DNA of 59,746 bases from Alphaproteobacteria bacterium (GTDB lineage Bacteria > Pseudomonadota > Alphaproteobacteria > UBA2966). Position numbers and translations under genes: made by a program. Below the pieces are notes generated by a model, which saw only the letters and a list, made by a program, of their open reading frames with translations, did no database searches and was not told the origin of the DNA. This document shows, one piece after another, positions 9,302 through 18,544 of the stretch; positions within the stretch are counted from its first letter, which is position 1; each line of letters opens with the position of its first letter. The stretch lies in NCBI GenBank assembly GCA_018650465.1, contig JABIFY010000143.1:1-59746 (forward strand), written 5' to 3'.

Positions 9302-10318
9302 ATGGCCTTGTTGGAAGTCAAAAACCTTGATGTCACGCTGGCAACTTCGCGTGGTCCGGCGCGGGCAGTCCGGAATTTAAGCTTTGATCTGGACCGGGGC
9401 CAAACCCTGGGGATTGTGGGCGAAAGTGGCTGCGGTAAATCCATGACGGCCCTGGCTTTGCTGGGCCTGTTGCCGGAAAATGGCGTCACGACGGGCAGCA
9501 TCAGTCTGGGCGGACAAGATTTACTGGCCCTGGATGAAGATGCAATGTGCGGCGTGCGCGGCAATCGTATTTCCATGATCTTTCAGGAACCCATGACCTC
9601 CCTGAATCCGCTGCACACCATTGGTCGCCAGGTGACCGAGCCCATGCTGATCCACCAGGGCATGACCCGTGACGAAGCCCGCGCCGAAGCGGTGCGATTG
9701 CTGGAACGGGTTGGCATTGCAAGTGCGAGGCAGCGCCTGGATAATTATCCACATCAGTTGTCCGGCGGCCAGCGCCAGCGCGTGATGATCGCAATGGCGC
9801 TTTCCTGCAAGCCCGACGTATTGATTGCGGACGAGCCGACAACGGCCCTTGATGTGACGATCCAAGGGCAAATCCTCGATCTGATCGCGGACCTGGTCTC
9901 GGAAAGCGGTATGGCACTGATTCTGATATCTCATGATCTGGGTGTCATTGCAGAAACTGTTGATCGAGTGTTGGTGATGTATGGCGGGGCGGGCGTTGAA
10001 ACCGGACCGACAGCGTCTCTATTCCAGCATCTGGCGCACCCTTATACACAAGGCCTGTTTGCAGCCGTGCCGAAACTGGGCAGTGGCGGCAAGGGAAAGT
10101 CGCGAACCAGGCTGTCAACGATTCCCGGTCTGGTACCGGAACTGGCGGACCTGCCACCGGGCTGTACCTTTGCAGATCGTTGTGATCTGGCCGATGATAA
10201 ATGCGCGGGCACCATGCCAACCGTGCATGATGTGGCGAATGATGCAGGGCACCGGGTTGCCTGTCTGAAACCGGATGATGCCAAAAGCAGGATGGCAACT
10301 TCGGAGGCGGGCGCATGA
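9302..10318 (+). CDS. Peptide-type ABC transporter ATPase (DppD/OppD family)
   Basis: A 338-residue ATPase with Walker [10 protein letters not shown], signature LSGGQRQRV, Walker [12 protein letters not shown] and H-loop LILISHDLG. The C-terminal region has the oligopeptide-specific motif ([12 protein letters not shown] followed by PGCTFADRC) with cysteines that in some homologues bind an iron-sulphur cluster. Starts 2 bp after the DppC-like gene and overlaps the DppF-like gene by 4 bp. Confidence 0.93.
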   Translation: MALLEVKNLDVTLATSRGPARAVRNLSFDLDRGQTLGIVGESGCGKSMTALALLGLLPENGVTTGSISLGGQDLLALDEDAMCGVRGNRISMIFQEPMTSLNPLHTIGRQVTEPMLIHQGMTRDEARAEAVRLLERVGIASARQRLDNYPHQLSGGQRQRVMIAMALSCKPDVLIADEPTTALDVTIQGQILDLIADLVSESGMALILISHDLGVIAETVDRVLVMYGGAGVETGPTASLFQHLAHPYTQGLFAAVPKLGSGGKGKSRTRLSTIPGLVPELADLPPGCTFADRCDLADDKCAGTMPTVHDVANDAGHRVACLKPDDAKSRMATSEAGA

Positions 10319-11316
10319 CCGACACGCAAGTCGAAGCGGTTGTTGATGACGTTGTTCGGGCCACCAATGTGGTGCGTCACTACACCTTGCCGCGCGAAAG
10401 TTTGTTCCGTCCACCCGCTGTTGTCCAAGCCCTGAACGGTGTCAGTTTTTCTATTTCACGCGGACGCAGTCTGGGCGTGGTGGGTGAAAGTGGTTGCGGC
10501 AAATCAACATTAGCCCGCTGTGTCATGGCGCTGGAACCGCTGGATGGCGGCAGGGTCGAAATTGAAGGTGCGCATCTTGAAGGCCTGACGCCGGATGCCT
10601 TGCGCGACAAGCGTCGGGATTTCCAGATGGTCTTTCAGGATCCCTTTGGCTCGCTTGATCCGCGTCAGAAGGTCGCCCGCATTGTGGCTGAACCGTTGGA
10701 GGCCCTGGAAAATCTGGGCCGGGCCGAACGGCTTGAACGCGTGGCAGAAGTCATTGCCTCAGTCGGTCTGAAGCCTACTGATATCGACAAGTTCCCACAC
10801 GAATTTTCCGGCGGCCAACGCCAGCGCATTGCCATTGCCCGCGCCCTTGCTACACGGCCAACCTTGATTGTGGCGGATGAGCCTGTTTCGGCTTTGGATG
10901 TTTCCGTACAGGCCCAGGTGTTGAACCTGTTGCAGGATTTGCAGGACCAGTTCGGTGTGACCTATTTGATGATCAGCCATGACCTGGCCGTGGTCGAATA
11001 TGTTTGCGATGAAGTGGCCGTGATGTATCTGGGCTCCATCGTTGAACATGGCCCGGCGGTTGAGGTCTTTGCCAATCCCGTTCACCCTTATACCCGCGCC
11101 CTGCTGGAAGCTGTGCCGCAATTGGTGCCGGGGCGTAAAAAGCGCCTGCGCCTGAGCGGCAATGTGCAAAGCCCCATTGATCTGCCGGTAGGCTGCGCCT
11201 TTGCCGATCGTTGCCCGCAGGTTGAAGCGCGTTGTCGAGAGGGGAGGCCGGTACTGGAAGACGTCTCCCGTGGCCACAAATCGGCCTGTTTTCTTAATGC
11301 CCGGCAGACGACTTAA
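10315..11316 (+). CDS. Peptide-type ABC transporter ATPase (DppF/OppF family)
   Basis: A 333-residue partner ATPase. Walker A is GESGCGKST, signature FSGGQRQRI, Walker B LIVADEPVSALD, H-loop MISHDLAVV. The characteristic tail HPYTRALLEAVP and PVGCAFADRCP is present. Start overlaps the DppD-like stop (ATGA). Last gene of the operon; DUF2794 begins about 100 bp downstream and is probably separate. Confidence 0.93.
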   Translation: MTDTQVEAVVDDVVRATNVVRHYTLPRESLFRPPAVVQALNGVSFSISRGRSLGVVGESGCGKSTLARCVMALEPLDGGRVEIEGAHLEGLTPDALRDKRRDFQMVFQDPFGSLDPRQKVARIVAEPLEALENLGRAERLERVAEVIASVGLKPTDIDKFPHEFSGGQRQRIAIARALATRPTLIVADEPVSALDVSVQAQVLNLLQDLQDQFGVTYLMISHDLAVVEYVCDEVAVMYLGSIVEHGPAVEVFANPVHPYTRALLEAVPQLVPGRKKRLRLSGNVQSPIDLPVGCAFADRCPQVEARCREGRPVLEDVSRGHKSACFLNARQTT

Positions 11317-11413
11317 CTTTTGACGGCAAAGACAGAAAGTGTCATGATTTTGTCATGATCTTGCTTTTGACTTCTCTGGGGAACAAGACAAGCGTGGGGG
11401 TTCGGTTCGAAAG

Positions 11414-11782
11414 ATGAGTGACGTCGTTACCCTCGGCAGTTATAAACCTGCACGGACCGCGACAGAGGGACGTGCGAGCGCCGACCCTGTCGTTGTTTAC
11501 CAGCGCAAGGAACTGGAAGTTATTCTGCAAATGTACAGCCGTCTGGTGATGGCCGGCCACTGCCGGGACTACGCCATGGGGTTCGAGAAAAACCAGGCAA
11601 CATTTTCCATGTTCCGACATGCCTCTGAAGGGGCCTATTACCGGATTACAAAGACACCGGCACTCGCTCGCAAGCAGGGGGCCTATGCCGTACTGTCGGC
11701 CCATGGACGCATCCTGCGTCGTGGCCATGATCTGCAAACGGTCTTGAAAGTGCTGGAGAAAAAGTCGCTCAGATTGATTTAA
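11414..11782 (+). CDS. DUF2794 family protein
   Basis: A 122-residue soluble protein. The C-terminal two-thirds carry the pattern I associate with the alphaproteobacterial DUF2794 family: a VVYQRKELEVIL helix, MGFEKNQATFSMFR, then YYRITKTPALARKQGAY and VLSAHGRILRRGHDL. Function unknown. No membrane segment, signal peptide or known catalytic motif is visible. It is converging with the downstream TauE-like gene, leaving only about 10 bp between stops. Confidence 0.82.
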   Translation: MSDVVTLGSYKPARTATEGRASADPVVVYQRKELEVILQMYSRLVMAGHCRDYAMGFEKNQATFSMFRHASEGAYYRITKTPALARKQGAYAVLSAHGRILRRGHDLQTVLKVLEKKSLRLI

Positions 11783-11792
11783 GGCGGCTGGT

Positions 11793-12539
11793 CTAGAACC
11801 AAAAAGCGCGTACGGTGATGTAGCCACCCAGGACCAGCAAGGCGGTAAAGAAGACCTTGCGAAATTTGTCTTCCGGCAAACGATTTCGAATTCGAATACC
11901 CAGAGACATACCGACCAGTGCCGGTGCAACGGCCAGGGCCGAGACGCCGAGGACGTCCGCGTTCAGTAAGCCAAATCCACCCATGGAAAAACCCAGGGCA
12001 ATAGTAACGGTTGTAAATGACATGCCCAGAGACTGGATCAACATTTCCCGTGGCAGTTTCAGGGCTTGTAAATAGAGTGAGCCTGGCACCACAAACGAGC
12101 CCGTCATGCCGGTCATGAAGCCGGAAATCAGACCAATGACAGGGTTGAGAATTTTTTCAAAACGTCCGGGCGGCGGCACCTGAAACATGGTCAGACTGAT
12201 GGACGAATAGACCACAAGGATGACGCCCAATATGGCCATCAACAAGGAACTCTCGACGGTCGCGAGTACCCCGGCACCGACCCAGGTCCCCAAACAAACA
12301 CAAATCAAAAACAGCCAAAGTCGGCGCAACAATATTTTCAGGTGAGGACCCGCAAGGCTTTGCCAGATATTGGTCACAATTGAAGGAAACAACAGCATGG
12401 CGATGGCGGGCTGCAAACCGATGGTCGTGGCCAGAAGCGCTAGTGAGACCGTGGGCAGACCAAGGCCGACCGTGCCTTTGACAAAACCGGCAAAGAGAAA
12501 AACGACACCAACAAGGGTGAGAATTTCAGCTGTCCACAT
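11793..12539 (-). CDS. TauE/SafE (TSUP) family membrane transporter
   Basis: A 248-residue integral membrane protein with about seven to eight hydrophobic segments and the two family repeats: the N-terminal FAGFVKGTVGLGLPTVSLAL and the C-terminal GLISGFMTGMTGSFVVPG. TSUP proteins export sulphite, sulphoacetate or related organic anions. Nothing nearby points to a particular substrate. It lies downstream of the MotB-like gene with a short gap on the same strand. Confidence 0.88.
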   Translation of the reverse strand: MWTAEILTLVGVVFLFAGFVKGTVGLGLPTVSLALLATTIGLQPAIAMLLFPSIVTNIWQSLAGPHLKILLRRLWLFLICVCLGTWVGAGVLATVESSLLMAILGVILVVYSSISLTMFQVPPPGRFEKILNPVIGLISGFMTGMTGSFVVPGSLYLQALKLPREMLIQSLGMSFTTVTIALGFSMGGFGLLNADVLGVSALAVAPALVGMSLGIRIRNRLPEDKFRKVFFTALLVLGGYITVRAFWF

Positions 12540-12570
12540 TTGGCTTAAATCAGATCAGATTGGGAACAGA

Positions 12571-13233
12571 TCAACGTTCGATCTTGATTACAATGCGACG
12601 GTTTTCTTCCCGGTTTTCCTTAATGCCTTCGCCCTCGTCATTCAGGTTGGGGGACAGGGGCTTCGTGTCACCATAGCCCACGGCCCGCAGGCGTTCCGGA
12701 TCGACGCCCCGGCTGATCAGCCAGCGGACAACGGCTGCTGCCCGCGCCGCTGACAATTCCCAGTTGGAGGGAAATTGTTTGGTTTTGATCGGCACATCAT
12801 CTGTGTGGCCTTCGACCTCCACCGAATAATTGGTAATACCCATCAAGCTGACCATCTGTGCCACATGATCAAGCGACGCTTCTGCCTCAGGCACGACAAC
12901 GGCTGAGCCGCCCTTGAACATGGAATTGCTTTTGAAGTTAAAGGTCATGCCTTTATCGCTGGAATCCATCGAAGCACTGTCGTTTTCTTCGAAGTTGTCG
13001 ACGGTTTCCTGCATTTCCGCGGCGATCACCAGCAAGGCTTCGGCCTTGGCAGCATTCTTGCCTTCCAGTTCTTCCAGGATGCCGCCAGCGACTTCATCAA
13101 ATTTTTCCGGACTGGGCTCCGAGATGGAAAACATCATGACAAAAAAGGCCATCAAAATGGTGATGGCATCGGCATAGGTGACCAGCCAGTCTTCTGAAAC
13201 CGCGTCGCTGCCTATTTCTGATGGATCACTCAC
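12571..13233 (-). CDS. motB: MotB-like stator protein with OmpA peptidoglycan-binding domain
   Basis: A 220-residue protein of the MotB/PomB type. A single N-terminal membrane helix contains the ion-channel aspartate, Asp22, in WLVTYADAITILMAFF. A plug/linker region follows, then an OmpA-like domain (VEVEGHTDDVPI, NWELSAARAAAVVRWL, RRIVIKIER) that anchors to peptidoglycan. The start codon is GTG. It is 37 bp downstream of the motA-like gene and forms the stator with it. No other flagellar genes lie nearby, which is usual for stator genes in many genomes; the assignment to flagellar rotation rather than another motor is inferred. Confidence 0.88.
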   Translation of the reverse strand: MSDPSEIGSDAVSEDWLVTYADAITILMAFFVMMFSISEPSPEKFDEVAGGILEELEGKNAAKAEALLVIAAEMQETVDNFEENDSASMDSSDKGMTFNFKSNSMFKGGSAVVVPEAEASLDHVAQMVSLMGITNYSVEVEGHTDDVPIKTKQFPSNWELSAARAAAVVRWLISRGVDPERLRAVGYGDTKPLSPNLNDEGEGIKENREENRRIVIKIER

Positions 13234-13270
13234 GTCGTCACTCTTTCATGCCGATCATATTTCATGCTGA

Positions 13271-14083
13271 TCAGGCAGCTTTCTTACGCCGACCGCCTTT
13301 TTGGTCCATGGTGTAATGGATTGACGGATCAAGATAGCTGTTCATTTTGTCCTGAATGTAACGCGGGCTTTTGTGATCGGCCAACATGGAAAAGCCTTCT
13401 GTCACCAGGAAATTCCGGAACCTGAGGATGCCCTCTTTCTGAATGACCTTGGAAGACGCCGGCAGAAAAATCATCCGTGCCAGCAACACGCCATACAATG
13501 TCGTTAACATGGCGACGGCCAGACCGGCACCCAGTCCACCTGGATCACTGCCCAGAGATTGCAACATAACGATCAACCCCACCAGGGTTCCGATCATGCC
13601 AAAGGCAGGGGCGGCTGCGGCCATATTTTTGAGGATATCTGCCTGCACCATGGCACGTTGGAAAGCACCGGTTGAGGCAGCGGTCAACATGGACCGGACT
13701 TCTTCCCCCGAATAGCCGGAGATCACCAGTTCGATCCCGTAATTCAGAAAATGGTCCTGCTTTTTGGCACCCTTGATTTCTTTTTCCAGGGCCAGCAATC
13801 CCTGCTTCTTGACGAGATATCCCCAGCGAATGATTTTGCCGGTTTCAAGGGTCAGCATCTTGCGGTCGACTTTGCCTTTGATGAACAGCATGCCGACGTC
13901 GCGCAAGGCCAACAACACATAGCGGGCCTGATAGCCGATAAAGGTTGCCGACAAGGTACCGCCCAGAACCATAACGATACTGGGGCCGCTCAGAAAACTG
14001 GAATAGTTGTCGGTGGCTGTGACAATGGCCCCGATAAACAGGCCCATACCCGCCAAAAATCCTAATAAAGTGGCAATTGACAT
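13271..14083 (-). CDS. motA: MotA/PomA-like stator protein
   Basis: A 270-residue inner-membrane protein with four hydrophobic helices: about residues 5-22 and 33-50 near the N terminus, then MAAAAPAFGMIGTLVGLIVM and VAMLTTLYGVLLARMIFLP. The large cytoplasmic loop between helices 2 and 3 and the short form of the protein are more like PomA/MotP than enteric MotA. The last residues are basic (DQKGGRRKKAA). It forms an ion channel with the downstream MotB-like protein. Whether H+ or Na+ is used cannot be told reliably here. Confidence 0.88.
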   Translation of the reverse strand: MSIATLLGFLAGMGLFIGAIVTATDNYSSFLSGPSIVMVLGGTLSATFIGYQARYVLLALRDVGMLFIKGKVDRKMLTLETGKIIRWGYLVKKQGLLALEKEIKGAKKQDHFLNYGIELVISGYSGEEVRSMLTAASTGAFQRAMVQADILKNMAAAAPAFGMIGTLVGLIVMLQSLGSDPGGLGAGLAVAMLTTLYGVLLARMIFLPASSKVIQKEGILRFRNFLVTEGFSMLADHKSPRYIQDKMNSYLDPSIHYTMDQKGGRRKKAA

Positions 14084-14263
14084 GCAGTCGTCCCGATATT
14101 CCCAAGCGTGGCTATGCCGCGCTGGACCCCATTTTTAATGTCCCCAGATGCCCGCCCGGACTTTGAAATCGGTTGGACATACGTACCCATCATACACGAA
14201 GCCGCAAAATGGTTAATATTTTCTTGAAAAAGAATGTAACACGATCTTGTCAGCGGGTCTAAA

Positions 14264-14361
14264 GCGGTTTCGGTAAAAACCGAAGCGCCTCGGTTAATAT
14301 TAGCATTTCCTTTCAATGCCTTGCGGCAAACCTGTGTTTCAGAACAATACTGAAACACTCT
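14264..14361. repeat. 98-bp paired-hairpin dispersed repeat, copy 1
   Basis: This non-coding stretch aligns without gaps to 37230-37327, with 81 of 98 positions identical by my hand count. It starts with an imperfect inverted repeat (GCGGTTTCGGT/AACCGAAGCGC) and ends with a near-perfect one (TGTTTCAG/CTGAAACA with 7 nt between). The core contains CCTTGCGG in both copies. It lies in the 366-bp gap between the motA-like and pckA genes, which otherwise holds only the pckA terminator candidate and AT-rich sequence. Confidence 0.8.
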
Positions 14362-14402
14362 GGCCATTGAAACAGCATAAATCAGTCCGCCTGAACACAA
14401 TA

Positions 14403-14429
14403 AGGCCGACCTGCGATACAGGCCGACCT
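14403..14429 (-). terminator. Hairpin downstream of pckA
   Basis: Two copies of AGGCCGACCT (14403-14412 and 14420-14429) can pair in the minus-strand RNA as a 10-bp stem, with two G-U pairs, around a 7-nt loop. It lies 20 bp after the pckA stop. The following RNA is only moderately U-rich, so it may be a weak terminator or an mRNA-stabilising hairpin. Confidence 0.4.
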
Positions 14430-14449
14430 CATTGATACTTCGAAAACCG

Positions 14450-16057
14450 TCAGGCTGCGCGCGGGGCGGCGGCCTTGACGCTATCGGCAACACTTTTTTC
14501 AAATTGCTCGAAGTTGGCACTGAAACGACCCACCAGATCACGGGCTGTTGAATCATAGGCCCCTTTGTCAGACCAGGTCTCGCGCGGCGTCAAAACTTCA
14601 GCAGGCACGCCTTCGCAGGATTCCGGCACATTCAAGGCAAAGCTGGTATCTTGGCGAACTGGTGCGGCGGCCAAGCCACCATCCAGTGCTGCTGTCAGCA
14701 AGGCACGCGTGTGATTGATCGGCATGCGGTGGCCGGTGCCATAAGCACCGCCGGTCCAGCCTGTATTGACCAGCCAGCAGGTGACCTCATGACGGGCGAT
14801 CTTTTCGCCCAACAATTTGGCATACTCAGTGGGGTGGCGTGGCATGAACGGCGCGCCGAAGCAGGTCGAGAATGTGGCTTGAGGCTCGTTCCCAAGGCCT
14901 TTTTCGGTACCGGCAACCTTGGCGGTGTAGCCGGACAGGAAGTGGTACATGGCTTGTTCAGGCGTCAATTTGGCGATGGGCGGCAGAACCCCGAAGGCGT
15001 CGGCGGTCAGCATGACAACATTTTTCGGATGGCCGGTCATGCCACTGGCAGAAGCATTGGGAATGAAATCCAGCGGATAGGAGGCCCGGGTATTTTCCGT
15101 GAGTGATCCGTCATCCAGGTCCAGAACACGGGTTTCCGGGTGATGCACAACATTTTCCAGGATGGTACCAAAACGGCCTGTAGTGGCATGAATTTCAGGC
15201 TCGGCTTCGGCGCTCAGATTGATCACTTTGGCATAACAACCACCTTCGAAGTTGAAGACGCCATTGTCTGCCCAGCCATGTTCGTCGTCCCCGATAAGGG
15301 TACGGTTAGGGTCCGCTGACAAGGTCGTTTTGCCGGTACCCGACAGGCCAAAGAATATGGCCGCATCGTCGTCCTTGCCGACATTGACGGAACAATGCAT
15401 GGGCAACACGCCTTGCGGCGGCAACAGGAAGTTAAGGATGCCAAAAACGGATTTTTTGATTTCACCGGCATATGAAGTGCCACCAATCAGCACCGTCTTT
15501 TCGGCAAAATTAACCAAAACGAAGACTTCAGAACGGGTGCCGTCTGTTTCCGGGTTGGCCTGGAAGTTTGGCGCATGAATGATGGTGAAATCAGGATTGA
15601 AGTCGGCATGTTCCTCTGCGGTCGGCTGCAGGAACATGTTGTGCGCGAACATGGCATGCCAGGCATTTTCCGTAATCACTCGCACACCAACGCGCCACGC
15701 CGGATCTGCACCGGCCCAGCTGTCCTTGATATAAAGGTCACGGCACTGCAAATAAGCCAGCATTTGGGTACGCAGATTGTCGAAGACTGCTTCCGAAACC
15801 GGTTTGTTTACTTTGCCCCAACTGATGGCATCGTGATTCTGCGGCTCGTCAACAATGAATTTGTCGTTGGCGGAACGGCCAGTGTGTTGGCCGGTTTCGG
15901 CCAAAAGCACACCGCCCAAACCCATGGAGGCTTCGCCCCGACGGATTGCGTGTTCATAGAGTGTAGGGACGGAAAGATTCCAGTTGGCGATATTGGCGTT
16001 GCGAACGCCTTGTTGATCGAGGCCATTGCTCGATACATAGGGGCCGGTGGTTTTCAA
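14450..16057 (-). CDS. pckA: Phosphoenolpyruvate carboxykinase (ATP)
   Basis: A 535-residue enzyme converting oxaloacetate and ATP to phosphoenolpyruvate, the first committed step of gluconeogenesis from C4 acids. Clear family motifs are the N-terminal [15 protein letters not shown], the nucleotide-binding [16 protein letters not shown], and the metal/substrate segment [17 protein letters not shown]. The C-terminal [10 protein letters not shown] is also conserved. The likely start is TTG at 16057, preceded by GGAG. In many Alphaproteobacteria pckA lies directly beside chvI. Here two extra genes separate them, but the association is retained and ChvIG control is plausible. Confidence 0.96.
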   Translation of the reverse strand: MKTTGPYVSSNGLDQQGVRNANIANWNLSVPTLYEHAIRRGEASMGLGGVLLAETGQHTGRSANDKFIVDEPQNHDAISWGKVNKPVSEAVFDNLRTQMLAYLQCRDLYIKDSWAGADPAWRVGVRVITENAWHAMFAHNMFLQPTAEEHADFNPDFTIIHAPNFQANPETDGTRSEVFVLVNFAEKTVLIGGTSYAGEIKKSVFGILNFLLPPQGVLPMHCSVNVGKDDDAAIFFGLSGTGKTTLSADPNRTLIGDDEHGWADNGVFNFEGGCYAKVINLSAEAEPEIHATTGRFGTILENVVHHPETRVLDLDDGSLTENTRASYPLDFIPNASASGMTGHPKNVVMLTADAFGVLPPIAKLTPEQAMYHFLSGYTAKVAGTEKGLGNEPQATFSTCFGAPFMPRHPTEYAKLLGEKIARHEVTCWLVNTGWTGGAYGTGHRMPINHTRALLTAALDGGLAAAPVRQDTSFALNVPESCEGVPAEVLTPRETWSDKGAYDSTARDLVGRFSANFEQFEKSVADSVKAAAPRAA

Positions 16058-16172
16058 CGGGGGGGTCTCCGAAATTGGCGGCTAAAAAAAGGTACATCTT
16101 AAACTTGGGACAAAACCTTAAAGTCGTGTTCAGCAAGGCGCAACCGGGACTGAAGGTTGCCAGAAAGATTCC

Positions 16173-16181
16173 TGTGGATAA
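16173..16181 (-). promoter_or_regulatory. Perfect DnaA-box 9-mer upstream of pckA
   Basis: The minus strand reads TTATCCACA, an exact match to the DnaA-box consensus, in the 172-bp region between pckA and the HugZ-like gene. It is a lone copy next to a T/A-rich run, so it is more likely a regulatory or chance site than part of an origin. Confidence 0.35.
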
Positions 16182-16229
16182 CTTTTTTCTAACTGGTTTG
16201 CAAGCCGAATTCGAACCTGTTTTGTGGAC

Positions 16230-16958
16230 TTAAGCAGCTGTTTTTGCAAGGTTTACCAAAAATGCCCTGGCTTGATCGATATCTGGCAATATTTCAGGGA
16301 AATCAATGCGAATAACCCCATGGCCAAGGCGTAAATCAACGCCTTCAGCATCCATGCCGGTCATTAACCAGCCGCCTCGGTCTGATCCACCAAAATGTCG
16401 GGCCATATTATCCAGGGCTGAAGTATGATCCGCGTTCATGTGATCGAGAATATCTGCTTCGCGCATTGCCAGTTCGGCGGTGCAGGGGGCAGACATCAAC
16501 AGGTCACCCCCCTTGATCCTGTTCACTTGGCCAAATCCTGCCACAAAATGGGTCAGATCCGCTTGCAGGCTGAAAAAGCTGAAGTCACCAAAATCAGCAT
16601 AGAGAGCCGCATCCGGATGGCGGCGCAGAAATCTCTGACGATGACGGTCTTGATCTGAACGCTCAAGCTTACCCGATACCGTAACCCTTGACCCTGTCAT
16701 GGGAATGTCTGTTGTTCGTGTGCCATCGAACAACAGGGAGACGCGCCCGTCCCGGTCAATGTTGCGAGTGTGGCTGGCCAGGGTCGACATCAACAGAATC
16801 GGACCAGCGTCCATATCGCAAGCCGCCAGGACCAGGCTCGCAAAGGGTGCGCCTGATTTATCAATAGTCGCCAGGCTGGTCGTCAAACACTGGCGCATAA
16901 TACGCCGGGCATCCGCAGCCGGATTGTCAGTTTTTTGAGCGAGGTCTGTCTTGGTCAT
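16230..16958 (-). CDS. HugZ-like pyridoxamine-phosphate-oxidase-fold protein with DUF2470
   Basis: A 242-residue protein with two parts. Residues about 15-150 are a split-barrel flavin-binding domain (CLTTSLATIDKSGAPFASLV, STLASHTRNIDRDGRVSLLF). Residues about 165-240 are a DUF2470 domain (ILDHMNADHTSALDNMARHF, DAEGVDLRLG). This pairing occurs in HugZ haem-degrading proteins and related flavoproteins. A haem role is possible, but key haem ligands cannot be judged by eye. The open frame extends upstream, but I place the start at ATG 16958 because the upstream residues are antisense to the MATE gene. Divergent from the MATE gene. Confidence 0.85.
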   Translation of the reverse strand: MTKTDLAQKTDNPAADARRIMRQCLTTSLATIDKSGAPFASLVLAACDMDAGPILLMSTLASHTRNIDRDGRVSLLFDGTRTTDIPMTGSRVTVSGKLERSDQDRHRQRFLRRHPDAALYADFGDFSFFSLQADLTHFVAGFGQVNRIKGGDLLMSAPCTAELAMREADILDHMNADHTSALDNMARHFGGSDRGGWLMTGMDAEGVDLRLGHGVIRIDFPEILPDIDQARAFLVNLAKTAA

Positions 16959-17018
16959 TTGGTTTCGTCCAAACCCTAATAAATTTTGTCTTTCGCACTG
17001 TATCATGGGACCAGGTGA

Positions 17019-18410
17019 ATGGGATATGTTCCGGCGATGGACAACGCCTCCCAAATCAATGCACCTGTCCCGGTGCGGACTTTTTCCGACCATGTTCGCC
17101 TTACCCTGGCGCTGGCTTGGCCTGTGGTTCTGTCGCGCTCTGGCTTGATGATCATGGTCTCGACTGACGTTGCCATGACCGGACATGCCGGTCAGATCGA
17201 ACTTGCGCATCTCAGTATCGCCATGGCCACGCAGATTACTCTGATGCTGGTTGGGATTGGCATGTTGTTTGGAACTATGGTTCTCACGGCGCAGGCCCAT
17301 GGCGCGGGCGATCATGCACAATGCGGTGGCATCTTGCGGCTGGGCCTGGTGCACGGTCTGGGGCTTGGTATCATTGTCGGTCTGCTCTGTCTGTTCGGCG
17401 AGGAGTTTTTGCTGCTGATCGGTCAGGATCCGGGCATTGCCGCCGGTGGTGGCCGCCTGATGATACAATACGCCTGGAGCATGCCAGCCATCTTGATGAT
17501 GGTGGCGACAGGTTTCTTCCTTGAGGGAATCAGTAAACCCCGGCCTTCAATGATCGTCACTATGGTGGCGATTGTCGTAAACGCCTTGCTGAACCAGTTG
17601 CTGATCTTTGGTGATTACGGTGCCCCGGCCCTGGGTGCGGAAGGCGCTGTAATCGCCACATCGATCTCTCGCTGGCTCATGATGATTGCCTTGGTGGCTT
17701 ATGCCTGGACCATGAAAGACAGTGTCGAATTTGGTGTACGAGGTGGCCGTTTTCCAGGTTGGCAGCTGGGCAAGACCCTGCGCAAGATCGGTTATCCTTT
17801 CGGCATCGCTCAAGGTATTGAAGCCAGTGCATTTTCCAGTCTGGTCCTGATGGCTGGATATCTCGGCACTGCAGCCCTGGGCGCTTATCAAATTGCCCAG
17901 AACCTGATTGCCCTCGCCTTCATGGTGGCTATCGGGTTTGGCGTGGCCACAGGTGTGCGGGTTGGCAACGCCATTGGTCGTGATGATCAACAAGGTATTT
18001 TCCGTGCCGCCTGGGTGGGTGTCGGCCTGACCTGCGTCGCCATGGCATTTATCGGCGTGGCCTTTGTGTTCATTCCGGATAAGTTGGTGGGTGTTTATAC
18101 GTCCGATCCAGAAGTTATGGCCATCGCAACAGCGACTGTTCTGGTTTCCGCCTTGCTGCTGGTCTTTGATGGCGCGCAGGGTGTTTTAATGTCTGTTCTG
18201 CGATCTTGTGGTGAAGTCTGGACACCGGTGCTGTTGTATGGGTTTTCTTTCTGGGCCGTGGCCATACCGTTCGCGGCCTGGGTCGGATTTAGTCGGGGGT
18301 ATGGTGCACCTGGATTGATGGGCGGAATGCTGGCCGGTGTCGTCCTTGCGGCCGTCTTGCTGGGTTTACGCTTCCGCTGGCTGGCCCGACGGCCCATCCG
18401 TCGACTTTAG
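17019..18410 (+). CDS. MATE family multidrug/metabolite efflux transporter
   Basis: A 463-residue inner-membrane protein with about twelve hydrophobic segments in two similar halves. The N-terminal WPVVLSRSGLMIMVSTDVAM and the middle GYPFGIAQGIEASAFSSLV are typical of NorM/DinF-like MATE antiporters, which expel cationic drugs or organic acids using H+ or Na+. The start may be 17019 or the ATG at 17037, which has the better local ribosome site. Its two-gene block with the HugZ-like gene lies between pckA and chvI, which are usually adjacent. Confidence 0.93.
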   Translation: MGYVPAMDNASQINAPVPVRTFSDHVRLTLALAWPVVLSRSGLMIMVSTDVAMTGHAGQIELAHLSIAMATQITLMLVGIGMLFGTMVLTAQAHGAGDHAQCGGILRLGLVHGLGLGIIVGLLCLFGEEFLLLIGQDPGIAAGGGRLMIQYAWSMPAILMMVATGFFLEGISKPRPSMIVTMVAIVVNALLNQLLIFGDYGAPALGAEGAVIATSISRWLMMIALVAYAWTMKDSVEFGVRGGRFPGWQLGKTLRKIGYPFGIAQGIEASAFSSLVLMAGYLGTAALGAYQIAQNLIALAFMVAIGFGVATGVRVGNAIGRDDQQGIFRAAWVGVGLTCVAMAFIGVAFVFIPDKLVGVYTSDPEVMAIATATVLVSALLLVFDGAQGVLMSVLRSCGEVWTPVLLYGFSFWAVAIPFAAWVGFSRGYGAPGLMGGMLAGVVLAAVLLGLRFRWLARRPIRRL

Positions 18411-18544
18411 AAACGTCGGCTTTGGATATTTGCCTTTAGCGAATATAGTCGCTTTGGTGCGCCACAGTTCCGTCACAGTTTGACCTTTGTCGTGTCACAA
18501 AGGCTGTGCACACTGGCAGACCTGAAAACAGAGGGATGCCACAT

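Noticed and set aside
16959-17468. Upstream extension of the HugZ-like protein by about 170 residues
   Set aside because: The extension is antisense to the MATE gene and lacks family similarity; ATG 16958 fits the family length.
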